From assembly GCF_020882245.1 (NCBI RefSeq), contig NC_083598.1:36059858-36123857 (forward strand): a stretch of DNA of 64,000 nucleotides, in the 5' to 3' direction. Positions within the stretch are counted from its first letter, which is position 1. Each line of letters starts with the position of its first letter. This document shows, one piece after another, positions 37,701 through 53,300 of the stretch. Under the pieces are notes generated by a model. The model was given only the letters and a program-made list of their open reading frames with translations. It ran no database searches and was not told where the DNA came from. Position numbers and translations under genes: made by a program. This stretch comes from Rhopalosiphum padi (taxonomy: Eukaryota > Arthropoda > Insecta > Hemiptera > Aphididae).

Positions 37701-38850
37701 AATAAACGTATTAAAAAATACACACGCTCACATACTATATACGTATACACACAAACACATTATGAGCCGCTATTATTGTATATATCAGTGCTATTTTTAT
37801 AACCTAGTCGAACATCGTTTCTCAGAAAATCACTGTAATAGAAATATGATATCAGCTCCGCCGCCGCTGCGGAAAACTTTGTGACTGCGTAATTCGCGTT
37901 GTCGAGTTCACACGCGATCTCCGGTATAGTCGGTGACATGTTGGACGTCTAAACAATAACGCGGTTACTTGAAAATCGCTCATCGACCGCGTTTTGTGGC
38001 ATTGTTTAGTTTTTTTTTTTTTTTTAATTTTAAATTCGTAATTTACAATTCACGTGAACCACTAGTCGGCAAACGATTAACCAGAATGAAATCGGACTCA
38101 TAAAAATAATATGTTTAAAAAAAAGAACAATGATATGACGCGTACTGTAGTGCGAAGCGCTGTCGATCGCCAGTAACGTTTTAAAATAGACTAAAAAACA
38201 TAGTGTAAGCCGTGTCGTTTAATGGCCGTGAATCGAAAGAATTTAAAAAAAAAAAAGCAGTACTTAAAACAATACTATATATACTACATAATCGTATGCG
38301 TAAATCGCGTTTTAATTTGGGATGTATAGACTCACGTCCAATGCATTAGAAAATCGGTCGTGTCGGCAAATCGCCGAAATGTTGTTAATAAATAACAATA
38401 CTCTTTTTTACGACCGTAGTACCGCGTGCGATTCGTACAATTTTAAAGACGTGTTCGATATACCTATTCGGTATAATTGACATCGATAATAAACGCGGCA
38501 GTCCACGCCATCGTGTCGTACGACGAGTCCTATACAATATGTATAACCCTACATGTATATAATATCCCCTGTAGCTATATGCGCATATACTGCACTGTAT
38601 ATAGACAAAAACTCGGCACTTGCGACATTTTAAACGCAACGATGATACATGGGTACATGCGATGGGATAATATTATAATAACACGATACATCAAAACATA
38701 TATATTTTATAAGAATTGTATGTAGGTAGAGACGGTCGTGCTACGGAGACGCAGAAGCGTGGTCGTTGGACTACGTCGCGTGCGTGCAGCGTAGTGGTAC
38801 GATTTTTCGCGAACTCTGCACGAGGAGGATTCTCCGGGGCGCGAGCATAC
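34710..38850. other. mixed AT-rich DNA and CpG-containing patches, no supported gene
   Basis: GC-richer patches lie at 35700-36160, 36480-36870, 37020-37510 and 37850-37930. Their open frames (up to 134 codons at 37115-37519, without an ATG start) overlap other frames on both strands and contain no domain, so I read them as composition effects. Confidence 0.4.
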
Positions 38851-38855
38851 ATATT

Positions 38856-39203
38856 ATATATATATATATATATACACATTACACACATACACAATATTAT
38901 AGAAATACAAACATGTCAATTCAGTGCCGGGTGGAGTATATATATTATAATATTATACATGACACGCGGAGAGAACACATTATTATTAAGTCGTGTGTGC
39001 TTGTGTGTGTGTGTGTGTGTGTGTATGAGTGTGTGCAACATCGTGACTGGGTCGTTTCTGGTCGGGCCGGCGGCGAAACAAAAAAAAAAAAAAATCTAAA
39101 AAAAATTTCATAAAATAAAATATATGTATATATATATAAGGTATACCCTGTTCTCCTGCAGCGCAATATGTATGTATATAATATATATATATATATATAT
39201 ATA
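38856..39203. repeat. cluster of (AT)n and (GT)n microsatellites
   Basis: (AT)n at 38856-38873, (GT)n at 39002-39024, an A-run at about 39080-39094 and (AT)n at 39177-39203. Overlapping frames here are repeat translations. Confidence 0.93.
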
Positions 39204-39221
39204 CACATACATATTATATAC

Positions 39222-39440
39222 TGAGCGGTGGCTGGCTACGTCGGCGGCAGCAGCGCTTCGTCCTGCCAACAACACGGCGGCGTGTTCCCCGAGCCGGCGG
39301 ACACGCGGCGTGTAGGTATACGCGTATATAAAGTGCTCCTGGTTTATGAGATCACGACGGTGGCGGTGGCGGAGACACGATGCGATGTAGGTGCAGCAGT
39401 CGTACCCGTACGTTTAATACATAGAATAGTACAGTCGTAG
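39222..39440 (+). other. GC-rich island, weak exon candidate
   Basis: A block rich in GGC, GCG and AGC triplets reads open in one plus frame (Gly/Ser/Gln/His-rich, then Pro-Glu-Pro) between an AG at about 39225 and a GTATAC donor-like site at about 39315. There is no ATG, and triplet repetition may account for the open frame. Confidence 0.15.
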
Positions 39441-39449
39441 CTGTATGTG

Positions 39450-41500
39450 CAGGTATAGTTGCAGCTATGCGTATACGACGCGACGAGGATATAATAATAA
39501 TATTATTATATATTTAACCGGCAAACGTGTGTGTACCCGTATAATATTATAATATCTTAACGTTTGCGAGCCGTCACGTGATATCGTCGGGTACAATATA
39601 TAATATTATAATTTATGTACATAGGTATATATATTATATGGACGTATAGCAAAATAAATAAATACACTGCTGGTAGTCTATTTTTTAACGTATATATATT
39701 ATATATAAGACACACATTTTCTCAGGCCACGGTTTTTGTCCGAACAAAATATTATATAGGTATACCTGGACTTATGACGTATCTATTATATATTTATATT
39801 AGCACACACAAACGACATTTTTAGAACGATATCCTACCGCAGAATGAGAAATTGAATAAATATTCGCGGGCTTTTCAAAAATTCCGATGTTCTTCCCTGG
39901 ATTATTATTCAGTTATTATCAGGATTTTTGGTGGTTTAGTTGAACAATAAAAATTATGTTATCTACTATCACACTTGCATGTAATCTTTGGTCTACATTT
40001 TTATTAATTGTTTTAATAAGTAATAAGTTTAATTTAAAAATAATTATAAGTAAAATATGAAAATAATAAAATCTAAATACAAAAACATATTTTGTATATG
40101 AAAATAACAATGTAGAAGTATAAGTACTTTAAATTGCATGAAAACATATTTTTTTTTTTAATAGTCATCTGGAAATTATAGTTTTAAAAGTTAAAAAAAA
40201 TAAAACCTCCCTGTCCAACAACCAAATTGTTGTATTCAATGATATTATTAAAATAACCTTCATAGTAAAATATTATGTTGTTATCGATAAAACGTACACC
40301 TGTATCTTTAAATGTTTTGCAATGTTTTACTTACTACATTAGTACCTATATAATATAAAACATAATGTATAAGTATATATTCAACAAGACACGTCGTAAA
40401 AGTTTTGCGCCGAGTCGTTTAAAACAAACGTTTAAGATTTTATTTTTTTACAGTTTCCGCTGAATAATGCAATGATCTTGTGCGCCGCCAAACGTCGTGA
40501 ATTAAAACGAGTGATGTTTTTTACTTCATTATTTTTTTATTAATACCCAAACGAGCCAAAATCCAAGAAAAAATTACACAAGTTTTTATTTACGATCGAA
40601 TGTTTTTTCTTTCTTAATTTATTCATTTAAATTGACACTTTTTTTCCCCCCCTGTACTTTGTTTGTTTAATACTCATTTTCATTTAACAACTAACCCGTG
40701 AATGTGTCAGTTTAAAGTTAAAAACTCGTAAAACGTTTCGATTTCACGTGAACGATAAACGATGATTGCTGGCTTCGATTTAAAAAAATAAATTTACTCA
40801 TCTATACGAGTTCGCTGTAACGCTTGCATGATATATATCCGGATAATCGTTTACACATCAGTCGAACGCAATCGGTAATTGTCAAAAGACGTTCGGGTTT
40901 CCGTGTGGAATTCAAATATATGTAGCTAATAAACGAAATCGAGTCTCTGTGTGTGTGTATATGTGTGTGTGTGTGTATTTATTGTCGATGGAAGTTAATA
41001 ATACTACGCGTCCCGTCTTCAGTGTCTGTGTATAATATGTTCTCTTCGATCGGAACACGATATTATGTAAGTACTGCGCGCGGATGACCGATTGAATTTA
41101 TGACCGGCCTGTCTCACACGTCCGTTTAGGTACGCGTTTACGCCTCCGTCTCGCGCACATAACGTAATAGTTAACGAAAACGAAACAAAAAAAAAAAAAA
41201 AACCGTCGAATACACATTATAATATAATAAATTATGTGCGATGCGTTCGGGGAAAGAGTATCAAATGTCCGTCGGTCAAAAAGGTGTTTTGAAAAAAAAA
41301 ATATTTTCCAACTTATATTATGTGTAGAAAAACGACTCAACTGCAGCCGCAGAACACCCAGGTGTAAATATACGCATATATACATACTAAAAGTTATAAT
41401 ATACTTATTCGATTTAACCCCGTTGGATGATGTTTCCAAATTCCAATGCTACCCCAAGCGCAAAACGTAAAACGATCGTGATCACATCATACATACCGAA
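39450..41500. other. AT-rich stretch with microsatellites
   Basis: (GT)n at 40949-40976 and A16 at 41187-41202. TATAATATTATA occurs at 39540 and 39599. The 113-codon minus frame at 41098-41439 is poly-Phe/poly-Arg and not gene-like. Confidence 0.5.
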
Positions 41501-44500
41501 TTGAATAATATTATTATTGAGACGATCATTTATTGGACGGTGAAAAAGATTTTTGACTAGCTAGGTAATATAGAATAGTATCATACAGGTTTATCCTCCT
41601 CCCTCCATCATAGATAATTTATTCGTTTTTTCACGCCAACACTAAACGTTATATACGGCAAATGTCTGAAGGTTATAGGTAGGTATATTACATAATAATA
41701 TTTGAAGATTTTAATGTATATTTATTTAAATGTATAAAAGCAAGAGACAATTCTTACAATTAAAAGTTATATCATTATGCAACAAAGGGCAAAAGTTTAA
41801 TATTGGTAACTCATGTTTAGAAATTAATAGATATTATAAGATATTAATAAAATCACCAGACTATATAATACAAGTCAGTATTACTGGTTGCTTATTTAAC
41901 ACCGCATATTTATGCACAGTCTAAGGCCAGTGTACAAAAAAAATATATATATATATATATTAACTAAATTATTAAATATTCTATAGGGAATATTTACGAA
42001 AAATATCTAATTTTTCAGGTGAATTATTCTAGACAAAAAATATAATCACCATAATAATTATGATACATGTCTATATATAATGTTATAAAAATATTATGAT
42101 TGTCCTATAGCATTTTGTCTTTAAAAATGTTATTATTATTAAAATATTATATTTTATTTTATTATGCCTTCTAAACGGTTGATATAACTCTACTGATATA
42201 AGATAAGTCAGAACTTGTAACCGAAATTACTAATATAAATTTTAGTAGTCTTAAGTTTAAAATTTACAACTATAGCTTATAACTTACAAAAGGAGGTCAC
42301 ATACTCATAGCTTTAGATATTATGCTATAAGTTAATCGAGAAACTTTTAGGGACTATGTAAAATGGAATTGATGGATTGCAATGAGTAATTACTAATTAC
42401 TATTCATATCAATATCCTTTTCTATCATAAAAAATAATATACCTATAGCTCAAGTGTTCAATAAGCGAGAATAAAAACTATAAAGTTCGTCACTTTACCG
42501 CATGCATATCTTGGAAGAAATTGGGCAACTATTTAAATAAAATAACTTTTGATAGAGGCAATTGAGTACATATTTGACTTAGAAAAAATTATACTTTTAA
42601 ATACTGATATTTCCCGGAACCTGCAGAACCTTTATTCCGTAGTTTTAAGAACCGAAACTGAATCCTGCAGTAAATGTTTTTTTAGCAAATCGAAACTGAA
42701 GTCGTAAGAAAATCATAAATCTTCTCAGTTCTATGGTCTATACTCTATAACGTTACAATATTCTTGGAAACGTTTAGTTTTGGTCGACAAAATATAGCTA
42801 TATTATAAAGTATACACTCGAATGTACAATACAACAATGTGTAAAATAACATTAAATTCGTTCACGATAATATATCGGAAATCAGTAAAAAAAAAAAAAA
42901 AACTTTTAATAGTGTATTCAACATCATGACACGTTTATCCCACCGCCAATATGCAAGCTCGGCGTGTTTCTCGATTGACATGGAGTCCTTTATACTATAA
43001 TGCCACCGTCGTCATCGAGGCAGGACGCAGGTACATGTGAGCAAATCGCGCAGCGTGTTAATACGGTTATAAACGAAAAAATAACCTTACCCAAATGGCT
43101 AAACATATAATATATTATATTATATTATAATATGGTGTCACGCTCGTATACATATTTAAAAGGCGCGCGTGCGAAACGATCGTTGTTAATGAACGCGATA
43201 CACTGTATATTATATATTATATTTTATAATGTCGTTCAATAATGTAAAATCGCGAAAACCGATTAAACCGAGTCAGTGTATTATATACAGACACTTAAAG
43301 TATACGGTAAGCCTACAGTAATGTAAGCTTGAACGACAGTTTGTTATTGATTATGTGTCGCGTGTTCCGTATACAGTTAAAACTCGTATGTATAGGTATA
43401 TAAAAATAATTGACGAGTAATGCAATATTTAACCAAACCGCTCGTATCCGCCACCGCCACGCCACCATAATTAAAAGTCTAAAAACATTTTTTCTCTTCC
43501 CTTTCACCGTAAAAAAATAAATAAATAAATAAACAAAAATTAATACTATTTCACGTGAATGAACCCGTAAACGAAGACAGGAAGCATTCTGTATATTATA
43601 TTTCATAATAAAAATACATTCGAAATAATGAGACAAAGATTTTTTTAAATGTGTTTTTAATGTCAGAATAGTAGGTTTTTTTTAACCTTTCAGTTATTAA
43701 TTAAAATCGCATAATAAAATTCGACTTAAATTTAATTAAAATGTATTTTTCAAAAACCGAATTTCCCAAGATGTTGTAACATTCTTTTAATGACGGAGTA
43801 ATTAAGTTTCCGTATTTACAACCGCTTAAAAATAGTTTAGATCGTCATAGGACACAATATCTGCCGCGTTAACAAATTGTATTGTGAATACGATTGTATG
43901 AACGTTCGCCGATACAGAACTTCAAAACCACTGCAACCTTCAACCATTATCAAACTTTAAAAACAATTTTGAAATCGTAAAATATCATATTATATTTACT
44001 AGTTTACTACGTATCGTTTGCAAACGAAACGTATCGCGAGCATAGCATTGTACTCGAACAACAATAATATTTGCTCGACAAAATAAAAATATATAACAAT
44101 ATTACAAAATTACAAATTCAACAATTTTACTTATAAACGCGTGTAATATTATGTTATTGACTTGTGACAGTGATTTCTGAAATACTACGAAAACACCCGC
44201 TAAAATCCTTCGTAGTAATTCCACCATAAACATAATATAGTTGTAATCATATACTTCACGTTCACGTCACTGCGTATATAACGTCTAACAATTCATCATA
44301 TTATTACTAAATATAATATATTAAATATGTATTATAATCAAACGAACTTACCAAGAATCGTGTCGGTTTATTGAAATCCGCAATCCAGGGATCGACCGTA
44401 TACGAAAACTATGTACCAAAGCCAATTATATAGGTGGTTGTCTAACTTAAAAGTTAAAGCCGTTACTCAAGAAAAACGGGTTTGAAAGTTTCTAGACTAT

Positions 44501-47000
44501 GCCACTTTCAGTATAGGTAAAACTTCCAGTCCATGGCTGTGGTGCGTATGGACTGGATGGACAGTGGGTTTTTGATCCCTACTTGAATCGAGTTCATATT
44601 GTATAGTTACGATGGACGTCTATTTTATTAATTATACCTAATAAATAATAGCATTTAAATGTTTGTATAAACATATCGTCACTATTCATTATTTTAGATA
44701 AAATCATCTACTCCCATCATCAATTCATTAGAAAAACAATAACTCCCCTCGTTCAATTTCAAATAACTTTAATGAAAACGCCATCCTTACTTGAATTCAA
44801 CAATAAAATAATAATAACCCTTTCTATTCTATTATTCGTTATAAATAAGGGGGTTGAATACTTGAATGTGGTGATTTTCTGTATTTGTCTTTTCACACGT
44901 GCGACATAACAATTTAGATGTGTTCTATTTCAAACGTTCCGATTAATCTAGTGATGCGATGATAAGCATTTTGAAAACAGATTTTAATTTTTCGTCTAAT
45001 CTACTTGAGATTGACTTTCCTACATTTTGGAATTTAATCCCTTTAAAATCTTATAAGAGAGTTATACATTATATTCATTTATAAATATTACATATATTTT
45101 TTATATATTTATTGATTATTAAATATTTAAAGTACTAAAATTTCAATTTTTAAGGAAATATTGCTTATGTCAATAATATAATAATTATATTAGTTTCTTT
45201 GCTTAGTTAAATTATTGTTTGATTGAGCTAAGTATTTTTATTTAAGTTAAATAAATATTTTAATGTAATAAGTTATTGATAGTAACTAAAAAAAAAACAG
45301 ATGTAGTACTATTTTGTAATTGAATTGAACAAATTTTATTAGATCAATTAATAATTAAATTATATATTAAAACAAATTTGGAAAATATTCTTATCACACG
45401 AGTACGAAATATTATTACTACATACTATTTAATTTTTAATAGGTATTATCTTCCCGTTACTTATTTAGGTAGAAAAGTGAATAACACACATTTAATACTG
45501 ATTTAGATACTAATAGATTAATAATATGTTAATACTTAAACAAATAATACAGAAGATTAATTTTATCATTTACGATTTTAAAATAAAATTATAATTATTT
45601 CGTATTTTTTTTTTTTTTTTACAACAACCGTCAATTTTACTAATTTAGTTATTCATCATTCATATAACATATAAGCAGATATACATATAGTATAACAGTA
45701 TAGCTGCTTGTCGTAATTGAATTTTTGTTTTTATAAAATATACTTATTTTAACGTATACCTAAATAATATAATTTATGAACTGTACTTATAATGAAACAA
45801 AAGTAACTACGAAAACACATTATAATATATGCGCATTTACATAGACAGGTTATATACCTATCGGTTCGTAGTTGAGTAGAAAATATGAGATATGACTTAA
45901 TCTATGACGAATTGTTTAAAAATACTGTAAATACGAAAGAAAGGTTCGTTTATTTTCCGCGCTATTATAATTATCTACATCCTGTGCATAATAATAATAT
46001 TATTTATTAGTAATGTGTGTGCGCATCATAATATAATAATTTGTACGTATTATTTATTTAAGTTTTTTAATAGCCATAATTCATCGTTTTATAGATACCA
46101 TAAGCCGCAGTTTTCGTAAATTTACATTACATAATATATCATATACGCGCACATCAGACATGTTCTTCGCGGTGTTTTTGAATAAAATATTTAAAATATT
46201 CTACCTACAACGACGGTGTGATTTTCGACATTTTCTGCACTCGGCAAATATAAATTCATCTTCGAGATAGGTATGCAATGGTTATTCGTGTACATAATAA
46301 AATATATATATTTGTTTTAAAAAAACCCGCAGAAAAACATTGGCGATTAGGATACAAATTATATTATAGAATTTTGTCTTGAATTATTATAATTGTTTAC
46401 ATTATTCAATCATATAGTTTATTATTGACTAAAGATACAATAATATTACCTAAGTCAATATTATATACCTATTACAATTTAATCTGAATATTCGTTTTTT
46501 TGATGGAATTAAATGATAGTCGCAAATGAGGATTGTTAGTTGATTCTAATATAATAATTAATAATACATATTATTTGTGTACCTATTTATTTTCATAATT
46601 AATGGTATTGTAGCTAGGAGTTGCACCGTAATAATATTATTTTGTTGTTAATATGAGGCTTAACTATGATTATTATATTCTACTCAATTATTAATATGTT
46701 CACACGATAAAAATAAAAATAACGAAATATATAATATTATTATATAATATAGATATATATTTACATATTGTACATTATGTGTTGTGTTTAGATTAACTAC
46801 GTGCTGAATTTGCTGTAAAAACAATAGTAATATTTTCATTAGACAATTTTACATTCTTTGTTACCTAAACGGTTTATGGCAATAAACCTCTTGGCCGTTT
46901 TTAATTGGAAGTTTCCCTTGCCAAACTTTAGTAATTATAGTTTACACACACACCAACACACACACATATCCACGTGTATTAAAAGTGTGTGTGCGTATTC
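41500..47000. other. long AT-rich non-coding stretch
   Basis: No exon, RNA gene or intact transposon end recognised. It contains (AT)n at about 41944-41960, A16 at 42887-42902, (AAAT)n near 43518-43536 and a T-run near 45607-45620. Confidence 0.55.
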
Positions 47001-49090
47001 CAACACAATGTGTTCAAACCCTTGCGTTAAAGTTTGATCGGAAGTTTCGAGATTATTACTCGGTGCTTCCACGCGCGGCGATCATTTTTTTCCACCGCGG
47101 TATTCTCGGGGTATAAATTGCAATGCGCGCGTACAATGTATAACGTTTATAGCCATCAAGCGTTAAAATCGCCAAGGCACATTTACCTGTCTGCGAATTG
47201 TGCAGCGTATTGCTACACGCGTATCTACTATATAGTATGGGAAATAAAATGATAAACTATTGTGCATACTCAGTTTATAATATTATAAATTATAATATCA
47301 TGATGTAGGACACTGTAGTGTGCAGACATGTTTGCCTTTCTATGTATTTAATATTTTATAATCACCCGCCAACATATTTTAATTTACCCTCATCCTACCC
47401 CGAACACTAAAACTTCAATAACTATTTGAATATTTAATGAAAATTAATAATTTAACTTGTAAAATATTTACATACATTATAGTTCTATAAATTATTTTTA
47501 CTCAAAAACCGTAAAATTGTACAATCTGTAAAATACACAATTTATATAAAAAAAAAAAAATCCTATTATTATAATTATTTTCTTTCTTTTATAGTATTTT
47601 TGATCATCAATATATTATTTATATTTTTATATATTTACCTAGTTTCCCGTTATGGTACAATATTGGTGTTTGAAACATATATAGGTAATTTCTACATATT
47701 GCTGTATTTTTACGTATAGGTACCTAAGGATTAGATATGTACGCATATTTGTAATTTGCTTTCGTTAATTATTTTGATACATAAATGTCTGCATGTTGTA
47801 CATGTACAGTATGGATAATTTAAAATTTGGATCAACCTGTTTACATTTAAGATGAGAGATTTACCTGATAGTTTTTTTAGTCAACCCATATATTGTGAGG
47901 TAGGTATATAAGTGTACGTTTAAATGAGAAAATTGAGCAGTTAGCACACACATAATTATTATACTACACTAAGAAACTCGATGACTGCGTCGAGGTCAAC
48001 AAATTGTTCATTCCCCGTAAATAACTATAGTCAGTTAATTAATATTCACATTTTTTCTCCCCTTTACATCCTCGTTCTATATATATATATATACATAACT
48101 ATAATATATACATTCCAATGAGTCGCATTACAATAATCGGCGTCTAATTGAATATATTATTATCGCCAGACAGCCGATTTCCATTCTGCGTTAATTCGTT
48201 TATAGTTTTCTGTATATATATATATATTTACTATTAAATATTTTATGCTGTAAGAGAGTGTAAATTTATGCCTATTATAATACCTATATTATACATACCT
48301 AATATTATTGACCAGTGAGAAATAGAATAATAATTATAGTGACGAGTGTCGGGTGTCGGATGTGGAATATAAACAATAGGTATTATTTTGGCAATTGACA
48401 GTCAATATTGGTTTACCGTCGGACATGTTCATCGCGTAGAGAATCAAAAAATTTCGCGATTTAAAATATTAGAAAAAAAAGTTTTTCTGATTCGACGCTT
48501 TTCGTCCGTGGGGACGTTTGGCGCTTTGATTTACATTCATCCCGACTCTATATATACAAGCGTACCTATATATTAATTAATTTATATATAAGTGAAACAA
48601 GTATTGTATGTACGCATAAAATATGTACATCTTTTACATATTTTTAGGAACGCAAACATCTGCACGTACTACGTAATATTATATTTGTATACCTACTTAT
48701 AAAATATTTAAATACGTTATATTCCTAATTTATTATTATTTTTCATTCGTTGCGTTATGCGCTCTGCGTATATTACCTATATGGCTATATATATATATAT
48801 ATATATACTTCTCTACTCTTACAACGCGTGCACAAATCGTTATACGATATAATGTTGAATTGTCAAGAAATCTCATTACGAGCACTACGGACAATCGTCC
48901 GCTTATTGAATATCGTTTTATAGTCTAATTATTAATCGACCGACCGGTACTAAGGTTTAGTAAAAAATAAAAAATTATAATAATAACTAATCTTCAAATC
49001 AGCTATGTTTGTGATGTTTGCGCGTGTAAATAGTGTCATTGGTGAGGACCGTCACGTTGCCCGGCGCCTGCCACCCAGAGTTGTTGGTTT
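47000..49090. other. AT-rich stretch with a GC-richer start
   Basis: A 72-codon frame at 47034-47252 lies in a slightly GC-richer block but has no recognisable motif. (AT)n tracts occur near 48078-48093 and 48785-48807. Confidence 0.45.
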
Positions 49091-49103
49091 CAAGACACGC
49101 GCG

Positions 49104-49134
49104 TATTTATTATTATTTATTTATTTATTTATTT
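49104..49134. repeat. (TTTA)n microsatellite
   Basis: Tandem TTTA/TTA units directly before a GC-richer block. Confidence 0.93.
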
Positions 49135-49138
49135 ACGC

Positions 49139-50372
49139 GTGTCGGTAAATTTGTGTATTAGACTCGCCATGCGCCGATCGAGCAGACGTGAATTGGCCAA
49201 GCCGCTCATCTCGCATAGCACGATGCGGTTCTCCACCAATTACCAATTGGTATTTTTATCCGCGTATGCGTATGTGTATTTGCATCCGTGTAACTATCGT
49301 TTGCCGAGAAACCAATATAATATTATAGTAATATTATAGTGATGAAGACTATGACGACCGAGTATATTATATGAAGAGTCTAAATAATTTATGTCGAAAC
49401 AAATTAATCATTTTTTTTCGACGTGTGGGCGCGATTATACCTCAAAACCGAACTCGTGCTTCGATATACGCGTGCGTGAAAAAAATGCACCGTTCGTCCG
49501 TATATTATGATAGCCTTTTTTCACCGCACACGCATCATATTGTATCACTCGATCCGCGCGGTCAACTGCGATTCCGGCATTGCCCCAGTACAAATCGCGC
49601 GGACTTCCGGTGTATAAATAAAGTCGCAACCGCACCGCACCTCACTACGATTTTAGTATACGCGTATGCACATCAATAACCGACAATCAGAGACGAGCGT
49701 AGAAAACAACTCGAAGAAATCCTCCTGCTCTCCCTCGGCCCATATCATGTCATTATACGTGTATACATAATATATTGTAATGATGGTTCCCGGCGTGCGA
49801 GCGTACGTGGGAGGTGTTTATCTTTCTTTTTTCGGTGCCGGAACGATAATTAAAATTTTTTTATCATTCACCTCCATCCCGCGTGCTATCTCCTCCCGCC
49901 CGCAACCACCAACCGTTTCGTGCAATACAATGGGTTTTAATTGCACCCCGGCAATGGGCGTTGAGCAACGAGGAATGCGCTTCGGCGGTACGGTAATAGA
50001 AAAGTCAACTGTTAAAAACTGTTTTTACAGCCCGTTTATTTATTTTTTTTGTTTTTTTGCGCACCGGATAGGCGCCTCCGGGGCAACCGTCATTATTTTC
50101 TTTAAGGGCTTCGCAGAGATAAAGGCGGCAATACCGTTAATGCGTTGTTGTTTTTTTCTCCGTTCCGTTTCGTTTTGTTTTGTGTTGATGATCGTAACAA
50201 TAAGTGACTGGACGCGGACGACGGCGACGAGATTTTTATTATGCATCCGAGTGAAAGAAAAATAAACTGGCAATAAAATGTAGGTTATTATTTTATTTTT
50301 CCGTTTAATTCGACGGCAGCCGCGATTGCAGGGTATCTTGTAATATCGACTCCAACACAACGGATTTAACAT
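49139..50372. other. GC-richer block with open frames, no recognised gene
   Basis: Plus frames at 49371-49679 (102 codons) and 49780-50265 (161 codons, ATG start) and a minus frame at 50040-50372 (110 codons) overlap one another. The 161-codon frame has hydrophobic Phe/Ile-rich stretches that come partly from T-runs. No domain, signal or splice pattern supports any of them. Confidence 0.3.
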
Positions 50373-53300
50373 TATGTATATATACTATATTGTTATTTTC
50401 ATTGCACCTTTATTGTACCGTACTTCTATAACATTTCATTGATTAAATATAAATGACTAGAAACTCAGATCGAAAATTTAAATTATTTCGAATCGAAAAA
50501 GCGATGATACCCGCCATTTAATGCAATAGTTATAGTTATTAAATTGCATTAAGCTATATTATCATTCATTAGGTACTTATATTATGTTATCATACAACAA
50601 TATTAAGTATTATAATCAGCAAAATATAATACATAGAAATAATACAATGAATGGGATTAATACGTCAATAACAATATAATATATACGTTCTTAATACTTA
50701 TACAAAGTATACCTACAGAGTTTCTTTTTTTCTTAATATTATATAATTTGAATAAGTTGTAAATAAAACATTTGGTTGCCAAATATTTTTTTAAATCATT
50801 AATCAAACGTAATTAAAACGTAAAAACGTTGTATTTTAGCAATTGATTTTCTACAAGATAACATTAATAATGTTTACTTCAGCAATATATTAAATTATGT
50901 ACGTGTATATTTGGCAAACATTTGAATAGTTAACATTTTGTCAGTTTATCTTTCAAGATTATTCCAATATATTACTTGTAAATAATTATGTAGGTACTTA
51001 TAATTTAAACCAATTTTTCAAAAAATATTTGATCATCTCCCATAAATCTTCGGAGATCGATAGAATAATATACCTAATTGTACGTACAATGTATATTTAA
51101 TATTTATATACTCTTTTAACGGGCGAGTGAACTCAAATCGATGTAGCAATAGTAAACATATTATTCGAGTAGTTACGTAATCGGTGTTTCAAATTAAAAA
51201 TAATCTCGAATCGCAAGGATTTTCACAGGACGATTTTTACTCTGTTACCTAAATGTGCACGGTGGCGGTATGGTGCACACGTGTGGATGACCTTCGTATA
51301 CTAGACCACCGCACAGGTCGACGCAAATTTACGTACAAAATAATTTATACGTATATTATTTCGTCGGCTGTCTTCAAAACGTAAGCAGATATTATTATAA
51401 TATGTACACCCATCATGTCGCGCGTCGTTCCACAAATCTCGGGCAACGCGGTGGAAAAAAAATTGTTCGAACTCACTCGGGCCGGCTTGTAGGTTATACG
51501 TTGTACACAATATACAAGTGCGAAATGGTGCACGTATTTTATATTATATAATATAGGCACTTACGTTATTATATTATATTTATTTCTCGTGTAATTCAAT
51601 CACGTGCGATAAAATTAGCGGCTATAATATAGCTCGTAAGTAGTATAATATATACGTATACGTACCAACAACACTATCGTCGCAGTGGCTTTGCTTGCTC
51701 ATTATAATAAATCTTACGATATCGAATTCTCCGGTGCTTATAATCCCGCTGCACGGTGGACGTCTATACCTGCAGCTATAATATTATAATACACGTCCGC
51801 GTACAATTGTTTCATTGGCTTCGACGTTAAAGTAAACGACTTGCACGACCCAACTTACACATCACTGCAGCGTATATAATACGTTGTACGTATGGTACGC
51901 CACATAGTAGTATTGTACAGTTGCGTGTATTTTTACATATTCCGTGTATAATAATATACTATACCGGACGACGTAACCTGCAGCGGGAACAGCATTTTGC
52001 ACTTATATCTATACGGACGGTACTCGCGTTCAAAAATATACGGTCGCGTTTCACCGACAATAAAATACCTGCAAAAGGACTAGTGGAGACTGGTCTTGTT
52101 GTTGTTTTCGACAAACGTCGGGCATTATTTCCGTACCTCACTACGGCAGCAGACAGCAGTGTACTCTATACAGTAAGCTTCATTCATAAATCGGACGTTG
52201 AAAAAACAAAACGTATTGTTATTATATTGTTGTGATCGCATAACTCACTGTAACGTTTACCGTCCACAGAGTACAATCCTACTACATTATTTCATAATAT
52301 AAAATTAAATCAAAGTAGGTAAATTACGGGTCGATTCGTCGTCGTACCTGTAGGTAGTACAAAGGTAGTGAATATTTTTCAGCAATAGTTTATTGTAATA
52401 CAATATCGTACACACGACGACGTACGAGGGGGTAAACGATAAAATTGAAACAAAGGAAACGACCGCGGCGGCAGTCACGTTATCGATACGCAATACTATT
52501 ATTATTACTATTATCATAATATTATAATAATATATGGACGCATTAGTAGTATATTGACGGTTTGTGCGTTGCACGTCGAGAAAAACAAAATAATAAAAAA
52601 ACACAGTAGTGCGGGATGTAGCCCGGGGGACACTGCCTGTACCTATATATAATATATATATATACATTATACACTAGAATAAGATATGATATATATATAT
52701 ATATATGTATATACAAAAACCATCACGGAAAATCTTTGCGTAGGTCACACACACTCGCGTACATTATATTATATACTGGTCGGGTGTTAACGAATCCGAA
52801 ACCGAAACACGTGTTAATAAGCTACAGTGTCGGGTCGATAATTAATGACGTGCGGACGACGACTACGACGACGACGACAGACGGACAACTGTAATGTGCG
52901 CTATAGACGACGCGGTCGTGTATATTATATTACTGCGTGTGTCCCTATAATATTATATTAATATGAGTAATAGTCCTTTTATGCTCTCGTAGCGCTCTGC
53001 CACTGCGTCTGGCTCTGGTCCTCCGAGTCTACATCAGTCGCGTTCCCGCGAGGATTTAATGCGCCGAACGCGGTAATAACGACAATAATTTACGTATGTG
53101 AACTCACCGAGGGGGCCACTCCATAGCCAACACGATTTTTATATGCGCACCTATTGGCCTTACGAGAAACAGTCGCACCTCACCGCTATAGATGTTACAA
53201 CAGTGTGCGCTCAAAGAAAAAAGTAACATTGATGACGGTAATATTATAGTTACGTATCAATATAATTAACACCAACAAAAAAGTGCCATAAGTACGTACA

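Noticed and set aside
49780..50265. 161-codon ATG frame
   Set aside because: Hydrophobic stretches stem from T-runs, a 110-codon frame overlaps on the other strand, and no domain or splice context is present.
51400..51510. ATG frame of 25 codons (MSRVVPQISGNAV...) and an antisense frame through the same GC-rich patch
   Set aside because: Both are open at once and the plus frame stops at TAG right before the only GT; no basis to choose either.
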